DNA of 64,000 bases, taken from Trichoplusia ni. Taxonomy: Eukaryota; Arthropoda; Insecta; Lepidoptera; Noctuidae. Of the stretch, positions 26,601-34,400 are shown piece after piece. The number at the start of each line of letters is the position of its first letter. The stretch's first letter is position 1. The notes under the pieces were generated by a model. That model saw nothing but the letters and a program-made list of their open reading frames with translations, made no database searches and was not told where the DNA came from. Made by a program: the position numbers and the translations under genes. Where the stretch lies: positions 868,001 to 932,000 of the forward strand of contig NC_039499.1 of assembly GCF_003590095.1 (NCBI RefSeq), in the 5' to 3' direction.

Positions 26601-29600
26601 GATGATGCACATCACAAGCTTACCTTTGGCTTACGCAATATATTACGTACGTGTGCATTCAATCATTCATAATTTGGTTGCGCTGGTAGACAATCTGATG
26701 GGAGTGAATCCGATACATCATATAACACCTACCTATGTACCTACTGATCAAATATCTCCCATAATCAAGATGTAACTGAAATTGGGGCACCGCATTACAC
26801 GAGTTCCGTTATAATATTTGAAATTGTACGTCTGGGTGACCTTGTATGAAATAAATTGAGTTTGTTCAACTCCAATACAAATATTATTACTTTTTCTTGT
26901 AGATACGCTTTGAAACGTGTCTTTTGGCAAAGTTAATCCCCTGCATTCATCAGAATTTCTATAAAGCCGAACAGGGGTAAGATTATGGTTGCCTCTTGAA
27001 TAGCATCTCATCCTCTTTTTACTTTTTCTCGTAGTGTTTTCTTTACCTTTATTACTTTAGGATATCGATTTTATTGAAAGTTCGGTACTTTCATTTTATG
27101 TCAGAAAACGGAATTTATAACGATTGAAATGGCTTTAGGATTCGATATTGTAATGATTTCGGTAATATCTATATTCCGCAGATCTTTTAAACTCAGTCTA
27201 AGGGGAGTGATGTTTGAAACTCTCACAGGCAAATCTATTTCGAAGTAACAGGCTAAGTGACGTGCTAAATCGAAAAAATATCTGGAAAAGTGAATGTCCT
27301 GTATCCGTTTAGGGATGATTCCAGCCTGATATGATGATGGAGAGGATATGTTAAATGTACTCAATAGCCTTTATTAACCTAATAAACAACATTAATCTTC
27401 AACCAACGACAACTAAATACCGTTTAAAGGTAATCGCGGCAATATCATAGTAAGTCTAACTGAATGAATACAACAAATTGTAACAGTAATGACGCAGCCC
27501 ATTAAGTTGAGAGATAGTACATAATTACACAGCAATTTCAGAGGGCTCCAAAGTTATCTTTGATTTAACAAATTACAAGCTTAATCAGCAGATCTGAAGC
27601 ACCGTATCTAGTTAAAGTGTGCGTTAAAGTAACAATGTAGATATATAATTAAATGTAAGAATTAAGCCCGAGGTTTCTCTCAGATATAAATTCGGGTTGT
27701 CTTTTTAATCTCCCAATTTACTGGCTTATCTACATTGCTGTTTTAGTCAAATTTGCTCTTTTAATATTGTTGTAGATACTTTCGTTATTAAAGAAATAAT
27801 GATCGCATTTTACTACAGTTTTTGTGGTGTGGTTTATCAAAATAAGGAGCCGTTCTTAAAAAAAAAACCTTTCTTATAAAGTCGAGAAATTTTGTGGAAA
27901 TAAAAGATTATAAATGTGTGAAAATACGTCTCAGTTCGTAGAAGCAAAATGCTTGATACAACAATTTTCTTTTAAGAAAAAAAAACAGACAAACACTCGC
28001 TAAAACACGTGTAAACAACTTGAAACGTACACTGCATGGGCGTGACACAGTTTAGGTAACAATTATTAAACCTCGCAAAATTGGTATCAAATTAAACAAA
28101 AGAAAACAAGAAACAGATGTTATTTTAAATGACCTTTGTTTCCATAATAGGCCGATCAAAGATAAATCCTTTTCGCTAGAGGCTATACGATTAATCAGAA
28201 AATATAATACCCATTTCATATATTTTGAATTTCAAGAGTATTGGAGTACCTGAGGGGCCGAATTCGTAGGCCCGTTTTCCTCACACGGCGAGGGAAACAA
28301 TTCTATAACCTAATTGAACCGAAATCTACAATCATCTGTAGCTTTGCCGGCTGAGTAAGCAATTACCAAGTCAGCAGGTTGATAATGAAAGTGACTTTGG
28401 GATGCAATAGACACGTAGATATCGAAGCGAAATCATTTCGAGTAACGCCAGCAGCTGCAGAATGAAGTATTGAATATTATTAGTCAAAGGAAAATTTATT
28501 AATTGCATATTAAAACTCATTTTCATTATACGTGACAAAATATTTATAAAGCACAATTCTCAGAAGAGTCCTTCCCCTAAGAGTGAAACACAATAGGCAA
28601 TAAAACTTTTAGTATGTCTGACAAAATTTTAAAAGTTAAAGAGAAGATTTACGTTGAATAAATATTTTCAATGATAAGTATGTTTCTATTGATATCAATA
28701 AAAGAAAAACTAAACAATGCCCTATTCAATGTTTCGGTAACCATTACAATTGATGGCGATCCACTCATCCCTTCACAAGGACTTCTGTTTTCACTTCAAG
28801 TGACATGAAAAGAAAAATGTCGTACCATAGTAAAACCTCTAAAATTAATGTGCCATAAATATAAAGAAAATATTCTTTTCGTTTTGTTACTAGTTTTAAT
28901 ATAGTTTCGTATATGTTCCATTGGGGGAGGCCTACGTTCAGCAGTGGACGGCGATAGGCTGAGATGATGATGATGATATGTTCCATTTATTTATTTACAA
29001 TATTTGTGCACAAGAGTTTACAAAGGACATGACAACATTATAACAGTTTAGTACAAAGGTTCTTATACACTTATATATTTCTTAAAGAAATTTCGTAATA
29101 GCGTAGGGCCGTAGGTAATATGGCAAAGGATGGTAACTCATTGTAAAACTGGTACACTAATGGATCCGTTTAGACTGGAAACTGACTCCTACTGAGAAGT
29201 CACACTATGAGGAGTAACTCAAACTAACTCTGAGCAAAAGGCTGGGCAGATGATGATGTTAATAACTACCTCAGCTGAGTGATCATCCCGTTATTCATTT
29301 ATTTATTCACACTCCAGACACACAATCTAATTCTCATGGGAATATAATGCAAAAGCAAACCCTCAATATTTAAGACCAACTTAGTTCTAGAAGATCATAA
29401 ACTAGTAAACTTCAAAGTTTCCTCTTCCGTCAACATTAACTCAAACTTTAAGCAATTCATCGTGCAGATTATTTCACAGCCTTTATTTTCTGACAGCTAA
29501 GGTCTATTTTCGTGATGAATGTAAGTATCACGTGCCATCTGAATTTGAAGCTTATTTCGAATGAGATGGAACTATTATTACTCCGAGTCTATAACTATTG

Positions 29601-32600
29601 GTACTCTATACCAGTAGTATGAGCTCTTATAGTAGGACTGTGGTCTGTGTAGAAGCGAGATGGAGCACTTTTGGGTAGAATGGCATCTCGCTCCCACACC
29701 GGTCACTGTCTTACTTTAAGAACTTTTGGTAGGGTCGCAGGTTCTCTTGGATCCTATTTCAGTGTGGGTCGAGATTGCCCCAAGTATTCTTGATATTGTT
29801 ATTGATTAATATATTTGTATAAGATATAAGCAGCTATGTGGGATGAGTTCACTATGAAGTTGATAATCGAATATGAAGTTCAATGAACTGCAAGTAGGTA
29901 ATACTCATTTTAATTATCTTGGCTAACCTTTTATAGCTGTTCCCATTCTTTTAAGGCATAGGTCTTTTCCTATATGGGTGAGGTGTGAACATTAATCACC
30001 ACGCTAGCCTTAGACGGCTTACAAAATGTATTGTTTAAATGAAAATTAGATACCTAACTTAACACTTAATCAAAATAAGTATAATATGTTTGTGCGCAAT
30101 CATAACAAAGCATTACTCTTGACTCAGACAGGTAAAAACCAGGTAAACCATTTTCAGGTAATTGTAAACTTATCTTAGAAGATCACTTTCCAATCAAGAC
30201 TGTTGTTACCCATCCACTCATGATGAGTCTACGAGGGTATATTATTAATGTGTTTATGGTTGTGTGTCTGTATTATATCTATGAAACTATTTGCTTCATT
30301 AATAGTTTGTGTTACGTTTATTTGCGGTTTGCGATGAAATCTCAGACAGCTATTTAGCGTCGGTTGTCTTTCGAGAAGGGTTGTGGTTACCAACATTTTC
30401 GGCGTTGGATTTTGAGTTACTGTTCTTGAATTTCGATATATGTGTGGTAGCTTAAATTTAATAAAATGTGAACATTTATTTTCTAAATTGCCTTCTATTA
30501 TTATACACATTTTTATTTAACTGAATGTAAAGGAAAACTTGCAGTGTTCTCAATATTTTTGTGCAATAATTTTGTTACCGAACACAAATTGTACCTACAA
30601 TAATTGCTCTTCAAAAAACACGGTTTAACATATCTTTGAGTTTCTTCGTACTAGATTTCTTAATTGTTATTTTTTACCTAGGCAGCTGAGCGAAACACCC
30701 TTAATCTTTTAAAATATTTTAAATTTCTGCCACAATTAAATCACCTGTTTTTGTTCAGCAACCAAGCGGTTATCATTTTATTCAGGACTCAGTCCTGCTG
30801 TACTACAATACAAGTTGTTAACCTACCAGCATAATTTAACATAACGTATCTTTTTCCGGGAACTGTCTAAGAATAAGAATAAGTGCGTAGTAAATATTAA
30901 TAAGTTCTTACAGTTACGTGATGCTCAAGACTCCCGTGGGAAATAGAAACAAGAGCTAGCATCCTTATTGTAATATTAATGTTAATAGTTAGGAGAACGA
31001 ATGTTATCAATCTTATCGTTTGGCAATTGTTGTTTTTGAATAGGGCCTTAATAGATATTTATATTAGATATGAACTAGTTGTGTCTGGCGATGTTGCCCA
31101 CAGTCTTTAATAATACTCGAGCCAATTTAATTCTTGTGTTGCGGGGATTTCACAATAAGTTGTATGTGCAAATATACACTCAGGACACCCCAAAACAGAT
31201 TCAGGGCAAGCATTCGGGGATCACACAAGCGATAGTCCTTCGTATTGATCTTAACCATTCGGCGTGCAGTCAGTTAAGACATTAAATTTATATTGCAACA
31301 CAGTGGTTCTTATAGCAGATGCAGAACCTAATAGTACAGATCGGGAAGGTATCAATTAGCTTTGCTATTATCATATTCAAAATGGCTAACGAGAAGAGAG
31401 GATTATTAAAACATTGAAAAAATAAAATTTCCTTATTTCTTGTAATCAGCAATTCTTTAAAAGCAAGCTTTTTACCTGAAAAATATAAAGTATGTAATTC
31501 TTGTAATTTCTCGCTTGTTAGACTTAATGCATTAGTTGAAATTTATTATTTAGGTTGTTGGAATAAAATTGTTTTGTTCACATTTGCTCTAGGTATAGTA
31601 GTATTTCCAGCAATTATTTGATAGTTCCTGTCATCTCCATATGTTTAAGCATTTTTACATTAATTGCTGCGACTGGCCGGTTGGTCAAATGGTTAGTGGC
31701 CCTGACTGCTATACCGGAGGTCGTAGGTTCTATTCCCACCCAGGACAAATGCTAGTGTGATGAGCACGATCATATGTTCTTTGTCTGGGTGTAATGTCTA
31801 TAATATGTATGTATTTAGAAATATATAAGTATGTTTATCAGTTTCGTACTCATAGTACAAGCTTTGCTTAGTTTTAGACTAGATAGAGTTGGAAAAAAAT
31901 ATATATATATATATATATTGTAATGCGACTAGAACGGCTGTCCTTTTACACACACTGTGTGTAACTACACACTACTTTTGTATTTATACACACTTAGAGT
32001 CGTACAGCTTTGTATATCTATAGAATACATTCTCTACATGAAAACTTGAATCAGAATTCAGTCGAGTTGCCTTCGAAGCCCGGAGCAACAACATGTATGC
32101 GTAGCCAAAGTTATGACTACAGTCTACACTATCCACTGCTCGACCCGTTTAATTAAACTTATGAAATTATAAACTAGTTTTATGTTTCAGTACTAATTAG
32201 AAATAAGATTCTTAATTTTGCTACGCTATACTCTGCTTTGAAAGTTCAAAACAATTGTAGTGTAATTTAAAGCAGAATTTAATTTGTAAGCTTTTTTTGT
32301 GTTCTATCAAGGGTACGCCATTCCCAAGTTGATTTGACCATCTGTCTTTCTGTTATAATAGGCTACATATCACTTAGATAGTTTATATTTACAACAGCAG
32401 ATATAGGCGTTAAAAATCTATTTTAATTATTTTTTTGGCTAAGGTAATCCTTTTAAAACCGACTCGCTCTTGACCAGTTTTTTTCTTTAATGTACCTCCG
32501 AGCACTAAAGTCAGCTACCCAGGAACGCGCATCTCAATAAACTTATCATGGCTACCAGAAAAAAAAAATCGTTTGCGGTCAGATTACAAATCAAATCCCA

Positions 32601-34360
32601 AAAAAGTAGGGCATTGTATGAGTGCATTCATTTAAAACGGAAGAGTTCTTATAACTATAGACATTATACAATGTCGGAACATGTTTAGCTGTTGAATGTT
32701 TACTCTAGTGTAAATAATTTCCTGCGTTTAAACGAGGTCGCGTTCAAATCGTTAAACCATAACCTCCTTCGTGTCGAGAATGGAAATGTTAATTACGTTA
32801 TTACATGCAGCGTCGGCGGCGGGAGATAACGATTTAGTTGCATCTGCATATGTACGCTACGTACGCTAAGTACATTACGTGCATTACGTACGTACCGTAC
32901 AGTGTACACATAACCATTACTGGCTTCCATTGTCACATCGTCCTTGGTGAATTTGAAACGTTGTAAGCTCATGCTAATAATAGCATCAATCAATTCAACC
33001 GCTTCATTGCTTCTGTGGTTTCTGGTGCGTAGGTTTATGTGTTGACAGTGCGATTATCTGGTAGCTGATGTGTAAATCGGTTTACAAAACGCTTTTCGTA
33101 CACAGATTGTCGTCTTTAAAGTGAAATTTCCGGCCCATCGGATATTTGTTTTTTATTATATTTTTTTTTGTAAACAAAAATACGGCAAATTGAACTATTG
33201 AAGTCAATTAACGATAGGTACTATAGGAGTAAAGAGTGAAAAAAAAACTACAACCTTCTACTAATTCCAATAAAGAATAAATCTATGGAGCTCTTCAAAA
33301 GAATGCCGAGTTCGAACAAGAATTTTTGTCCAAAGTAAACATTCTCGCTGCAAATTGGATGGGAGTTTAAGCACCATAACAAAATTACTAAGTTCGAAAA
33401 CAGGAAAGAAAAGTTTGTAAAATTACGAAGGTGTTTAGATAAATCCGATAAAACCTGAAAATATGATGGTTTTCTGCGAAGATTACAGAATTATCGAGAC
33501 ACGGTAAACAAATTTTACTCATCTCGTCATGTATTTGACTTTTATCCACGAGTACCTACCTACACACGACATTGGGTATAAATATTCAATAGCTATTCAA
33601 GTATTACATAATGTACAGTGGAGTACAATATCTACTTCTAACTTCGCAGAAAACTCGAGTAAAGATTTATTTTTTCCTTTTAATATAAAATGGTACTTGA
33701 AAGAAATAAACGCATAAATTGTAAAACAGACAAATCCCTCACTGGGGAATGGCGGTACAAAAAGTTTAGCAAACATTTGATTTAAAGACATAAAATAGAA
33801 ACAGGCTTGGACATTTTTGTGGATCGTAAATTTTGCGGACTTGACGAAATGCCCGTGAGTTTGTAGGACCAAAAGAACAGTAGCCACAGTTACACGTGGA
33901 CTGGTATCCACAAGCGTGATGACTGTGACGTAATGGAAGCATCTGTGTTCTGTGAATCCAATGCGTAAGTGGATTCCTGGATTAGTCAGATGACCTATGA
34001 CCTTCAGATTTAGGACGTCGATCCTTATTCAGCTGGAAGCTATGGAAATGGACTCAATATACTGCGAGTTCTATTGTGTGTGTGTGTGACATTCAGCCAC
34101 ACTCAAATGAGAGCTTTATCACTGTATGTTTACAAGGGTTACCCATACATTGCGGCCCGCACTAAGATAAATTGAATAGGATTGATAGACCTCATAATTA
34201 TAGCCGATATGTTGTTATGGATTTCTTTGCTCTTTGTTCTATTGTGAGGAAATGCATAGAAGGTATTAATGGTGGTGTACTTACGAGTGCCATCGAAGCG
34301 AGTGGCGATGGTATCGAGGAAGGTGTTCTGGGGCGCGAGCAGCCCCTTGCGCACGGGCAT
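5147..34360 (-). CDS. Elk: Elk voltage-gated potassium channel (KCNH family), whole gene, 15 coding exons
   Basis: Pore-forming subunit of a tetrameric plasma-membrane K+ channel of the eag-like (Elk) branch of KCNH; family members set subthreshold excitability in neurons. Joining 34360-34285, 19046-18816, 16795-16658, 10452-10310, 10127-9893, 9822-9659, 9475-9259, 9006-8827, 8394-8195, 7551-7302, 7178-7057, 6939-6605, 6404-6203, 5880-5731 and 5647-5147 gives 3144 nt, about 1047 residues plus TAA, with no stop and matched phases at every junction. Domains: PAS about 1-135, S1-S6 about 231-475, C-linker and CNBH domain about 478-695, coiled coil about 800-842. The opening residues, the SPFWCLLDIVPIKNE segment and GFGN filter are Elk-like rather than Eag or Erg. 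Thirteen introns are GT-AG and one GC-AG. Boundaries least certain: 3' end of exon 12 and 5' end of exon 15. Untranslated exons are not resolved. Confidence 0.95.
5731..5880 (-). CDS. Elk: Elk coding exon 14: end of coiled coil and proline-rich segment
   Basis: Residues 832-881. Acceptor TTTGCACAG, donor GTAAGA. VRNAIQALQEM finishes the coiled coil (compare MRNVIQLLENV in KCNH8), then low-complexity sequence with Pro, Asn and His, ending DVFCWDQ. Confidence 0.9.
6203..6404 (-). CDS. Elk: Elk coding exon 13: basic region and first half of coiled coil
   Basis: Residues 764-831. Acceptor ACGTTTTGTAG. The protein is charged (LSHRELRERIERQRS) and leads into a predicted coiled coil (LNLEVHNTRSSVDRLDTQV) aligning by position with the KQQINKLNSEV segment of human KCNH8. 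The exon ends GAG and is followed by GCAAGT, a GC donor. This is the only boundary that joins in phase to exon 14 and yields ALSME-VRNAIQALQE. Confidence 0.9.
6437..6457 (+). repeat. (AC)n microsatellite in Elk intron 12
   Basis: About ten AC units within the 200-bp intron between exons 12 and 13, flanked by nearly inverted sequences (ATGTTTAACAC before, GTGTTAACAT after). Confidence 0.8.
6605..6939 (-). CDS. Elk: Elk coding exon 12: end of CNBH domain and post-CNBH region
   Basis: Residues 653-763. Acceptor TACATTATCAG. ALTYCDLKCIHMGGL and LYPEYQQEFIHDIQHDLTYN complete the domain; Y691-N692-L693 matches the intrinsic-ligand tripeptide known from zebrafish Elk, which fills the nucleotide pocket. 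An acidic stretch (SISEDDENAAED) follows. The 3' end is uncertain: donor AT|GTAAAT at 6604 fits consensus, while AG|GTTCCA at 6649 also preserves phase but is weak; it would shorten the protein by 15 residues. Confidence 0.88.
7057..7178 (-). CDS. Elk: Elk coding exon 11: CNBH domain with lineage-specific loop
   Basis: Residues 612-652. Acceptor TTGTTAAATAG, donor GTAAAT. It begins GKGDLVGCDMN as in other Elk proteins, then carries a Gly/Asn/Ser/Pro-rich stretch (about 624-641, containing NGTGSSHPQGNN) where human KCNH8 has only a short linker, and ends SSSDVK, which joins ALTYCD of exon 12. Confidence 0.93.
7302..7551 (-). CDS. Elk: Elk coding exon 10: C-linker end and CNBH domain beta-roll
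   Basis: Residues 529-611. Acceptor TATTTTTAG, donor GTGAGT. LKEFPEELRGDVSLHLHRE closes the C-linker; ILSLPIFESASQGCLKLLSL begins the cyclic-nucleotide-binding homology domain, and SNFCAPGEYLVHKGD plus YYICNGSMEV are beta-roll strands. In KCNH channels this fold does not bind cyclic nucleotides. Confidence 0.96.
8195..8394 (-). CDS. Elk: Elk coding exon 9: S6 and C-linker
   Basis: Residues 462-528. Acceptor TGTTCCAG, donor GTAATT. The exon finishes S6 (ALMHAVVFGNVTAIIQRMYS) and encodes most of the C-linker helices (LKDFLSINQVPKELKQRMQ, then DYFQTMWSLNHGID). This is the gate-coupling segment and is highly conserved with human KCNH8. Confidence 0.96.
8827..9006 (-). CDS. Elk: Elk coding exon 8: turret, pore helix, selectivity filter, start of S6
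   Basis: Residues 402-461. Acceptor TTTAATTCTAG, donor GTACCC. After a turret with the potential glycosylation site NIS (416-418), the pore helix and filter read ALYFTCSSLTSVGFGN (filter SVGFGN 437-442), followed by VSANT and the first part of S6. GFG instead of GYG is normal for KCNH channels. The turret is shorter than in KCNH8. Confidence 0.96.
9259..9475 (-). CDS. Elk: Elk coding exon 7: S4 voltage sensor and S5
   Basis: Residues 330-401. Acceptor TTCGTGCAG, donor GTAATG. S4 carries positives at every third position: K340, R343, R346, R349, then K353 and R356, in KLTRLLRLARLLQKMDRYSQ. S5 follows (about 361-385, LILTLLMLSFTLVAHWLACIW). Vertebrate Elk channels have the same arrangement. 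Confidence 0.96.
9659..9822 (-). CDS. Elk: Elk coding exon 6: S2-S3 loop and S3
   Basis: Residues 275-329. Acceptor GCGTTTTCCAG, donor GTGAGT. It completes IIDIVLNFRTTFVSKKGE (S2 and the S2-S3 loop) and contains S3 with the conserved acidic residue in WFVVDLLAALPFDLLYA (about 306-322), part of the voltage-sensor charge network. Confidence 0.96.
9893..10127 (-). CDS. Elk: Elk coding exon 5: S1 and start of S2
   Basis: Residues 197-274. Acceptor TTATTTCAG, donor GTAAAT. PEYKTSALKKSRFII leads to S1 (about residues 231-247, WDWLILIATFYVAVVVPYN) and into S2 (VVVEALFII). The extracellular S1-S2 loop is short with several acidic residues (about 253-258). The next intron is only 70 bp. Confidence 0.96.
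10310..10452 (-). CDS. Elk: Elk coding exon 4: PAS-to-S1 linker
   Basis: Residues 149-196. Acceptor TTGCCTACTTCCAG has a good pyrimidine tract and leaves the right phase (G|AC, Asp149). The conserved part is GRRRSRAVLYQLSGHYKPDK, a basic linker shared by Elk channels. Of two overlapping donors at the 3' end only AAG|GTAAAC keeps frame with exon 5; the earlier A|GTAAGG would shift it. The open frame continues well 5' of the acceptor but that part is not Elk-like. Confidence 0.92.
10453..16657 (-). other. Elk intron 3 (6.2 kb)
   Basis: Bounded by GTAAGT (16657) and TTGCCTACTTCCAG (10453). AT-rich with homopolymer runs. It contains a degraded RTE-type LINE reverse-transcriptase terminus at 15263-15376; no other gene or recognisable element was seen. 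Confidence 0.85.
15263..15376 (+). mobile_element. RTE-type LINE, C-terminal remnant of the reverse transcriptase
   Basis: The plus-strand frame reads RWTDDLKGSSDWIEKAQD, then WESYIQY to a TGA. This is the decayed form of the lepidopteran LINE ending RWTDDI...WMRKAQDR...LGEAYVQQW. Only the last 38 codons are visible and upstream sequence is no longer recognisable. It is antisense to Elk inside intron 3 and is dead. Confidence 0.6.
16658..16795 (-). CDS. Elk: Elk coding exon 3: end of PAS domain
   Basis: Residues 103-148. Acceptor TTTACAG, donor GTAAGT after AGC G. It completes the PAS domain with GSPFWCLLDIVPIKNEK and LFLASFKDIT, nearly identical to vertebrate KCNH8, then enters a low-conservation linker rich in Asn and Met. 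Confidence 0.95.
16796..18815 (-). other. Elk intron 2 (2.0 kb)
   Basis: Lies between exons 2 and 3 of the PAS region, with GTAAGG and TTTACAG at its ends. I see only AT-rich sequence with poly-A and poly-T runs; no gene or repeat family was recognised. Confidence 0.85.
18816..19046 (-). CDS. Elk: Elk coding exon 2: PAS domain core
   Basis: Residues 26-102, 77 codons. Acceptor TCAATAG precedes the exon and the donor after AAT G is GTAAGG. The protein contains the PAS signature IVYCSDGFCELTGWARA and a CKFLHGP segment with the family's cysteines, ending FYKKN. The equivalent domain in KCNH channels binds no known haem or flavin and acts as a gating module. The Met at the head of this open frame upstream of the acceptor is intronic and not used. 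Confidence 0.95.
19600..20217 (-). other. Unexplained 206-codon open frame in Elk intron 1
   Basis: Open from after a TAG at 20220-20218 to a stop at 19602-19600; the first ATG is at 20124, giving 174 residues. The predicted product starts MPIPKCEFLSGAVSPRFLLV, has a hydrophobic stretch near its N-terminus and a very Lys/Arg-rich C-terminal third ending KKKHC. No family was recognised. In AT-rich DNA an open frame of this size can arise by chance in a window this large, so it may be meaningless or a decayed element. Confidence 0.2.
20841..21293 (+). mobile_element. Composite Helitron-like elements in Elk intron 1
   Basis: Two 5'-type blocks (AATTCCCGTGTCATGGTG at about 20851 and TTTTCGTGTCACGATG at about 21036) are followed by a family 2 type 3' end, GACGAAGTCGCGGG...GCTAG, ending at 21293 with T after it. 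This suggests nested or chimeric insertions. Boundaries inside are not resolved. Confidence 0.5.
23755..23956 (-). mobile_element. Non-autonomous Helitron, family 1, in Elk intron 1
   Basis: Minus-strand copy of the same family: 5' TC at 23956 (flanking A at 23957) and CTAG end at 23758-23755 (flanking T on this strand at 23754). 202 bp, internally shortened. The 3' hairpin is partly eroded. Confidence 0.75.
23965..24095 (+). mobile_element. 5' part of a family 2 Helitron-like repeat
   Basis: ATAATATTATAAATGCGAAAG, a CTGTCTGTCTGTTTG block, AAACCGCTGAACTGATTTTA and GATAGAGTTGACCTTGAG follow the consensus order of family 2, but no 3' CTAG end is recognisable. It abuts the family 1 copy at 23755-23956. 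Confidence 0.5.
24900..24975 (+). repeat. Short dispersed repeat with GAGATGCCGCTCT core
   Basis: GGTTGCAGTTGTGGGAAAGA, then GATGCCGCTCTACATTGTAA and GTTGTCTCGCTTCAAC. Related copies, some inverted, lie near 29640-29720, 44740-44800, 45685-45770, 52305-52375, 57030-57095 and 60150-60200. The unit is an imperfect palindrome. Confidence 0.45.
28923..28975 (+). mobile_element. 5'-truncated LINE tail with 12-bp target site duplication
   Basis: The insert begins GGGGGAGGCCTACGTTCAGC (encoding GEAYVQQW, the terminus of the RTE-type LINE) and ends in a GATGATGAT tail. The duplication ATATGTTCCATT flanks it perfectly at 28911-28922 and 28976-28987. Only about 53 bp was inserted. It lies in Elk intron 1. 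Confidence 0.8.
31665..31920 (+). mobile_element. tRNA-derived SINE with (AT)n tail, in Elk intron 1
   Basis: An A-box-like GGTCAAATGGTTAGTGG and B-box GGTCGTAGGTTCTATTCC (compare tRNA GGTTCRANTCC) are followed by GATGAGCACGATCAT and GTCTGGGTGTAATG blocks and an (AT)n tail at about 31901-31919. It is not a tRNA gene: the acceptor stem does not pair. Confidence 0.7.
34285..34360 (-). CDS. Elk: Elk coding exon 1: start codon and PAS cap
   Basis: Residues 1-25 plus one base. The start MPVRKGLLAPQNTFLDTIA is the conserved N-terminal PAS-cap of Elk channels, so the ATG at 34360 is secure. The exon ends ACT C, followed by a perfect GTAAGT donor at 34284-34279. The split codon C|AC gives His26, restoring the Elk sequence GTHSNF with exon 2. 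In Elk and Erg channels the cap contacts the C-linker and CNBH domain and slows closing. Confidence 0.96.
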
Positions 34361-34398
34361 CCCCCCGCGCCGCGCGCCCCGCGCTCACCACCCTCCAC
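34361..34398 (-). other. Elk 5' untranslated leader next to the ATG
   Basis: GC-rich (on the plus strand a run of C followed by CGCGCCGCGCG), unlike the AT-rich surroundings. It lies between the inferred acceptor and the start codon and contains no upstream ATG on the minus strand. Open frames that run through it on either strand are composition artefacts. Confidence 0.55.
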
Positions 34399-34400
34399 CT
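34399..34400 (-). other. Splice acceptor in the Elk 5' untranslated region
   Basis: Read on the minus strand, TGTTGGTTGTTTCAG ends at 34399, 38 nt upstream of the ATG, and is followed by GC-rich leader sequence. Its pyrimidine tract and CAG make it as good as the coding-exon acceptors. It implies that transcription starts at an untranslated exon further upstream, so no promoter is expected immediately before the ATG. The partner donor could not be identified. Confidence 0.65.

Larger units (their letters stand above)
19047..34284 (-). other. Elk intron 1 (15.2 kb)
   Basis: Separates the PAS cap from the PAS core, as a very long first coding intron. Donor GTAAGT at 34284, acceptor AATAG at 19047. 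Contents recognised: two Helitron families (20841-21293, 23755-23956), related repeat 23965-24095, a truncated LINE tail (28923-28975), a SINE (31665-31920), two copies of a short dispersed repeat (about 24900-24975 and 29640-29720), an unexplained 206-codon open frame (19600-20217) and an ACGTAC-rich block (32845-32905). The remainder shows nothing I can name. Confidence 0.85.

Noticed and set aside
31665..31760. A tRNA gene suggested by A-box and B-box motifs
   Set aside because: No pairing acceptor stem or anticodon arm; followed by SINE body and (AT)n tail, with a related copy at 42752.
5147..34360. Assignment to Erg (seizure) or Eag instead of Elk
   Set aside because: The N-terminus, the SPFWCLLDIVPIKNE segment, the pore surroundings and LTYNLREG match Elk (KCNH8-like) far better than Erg or Eag sequences.
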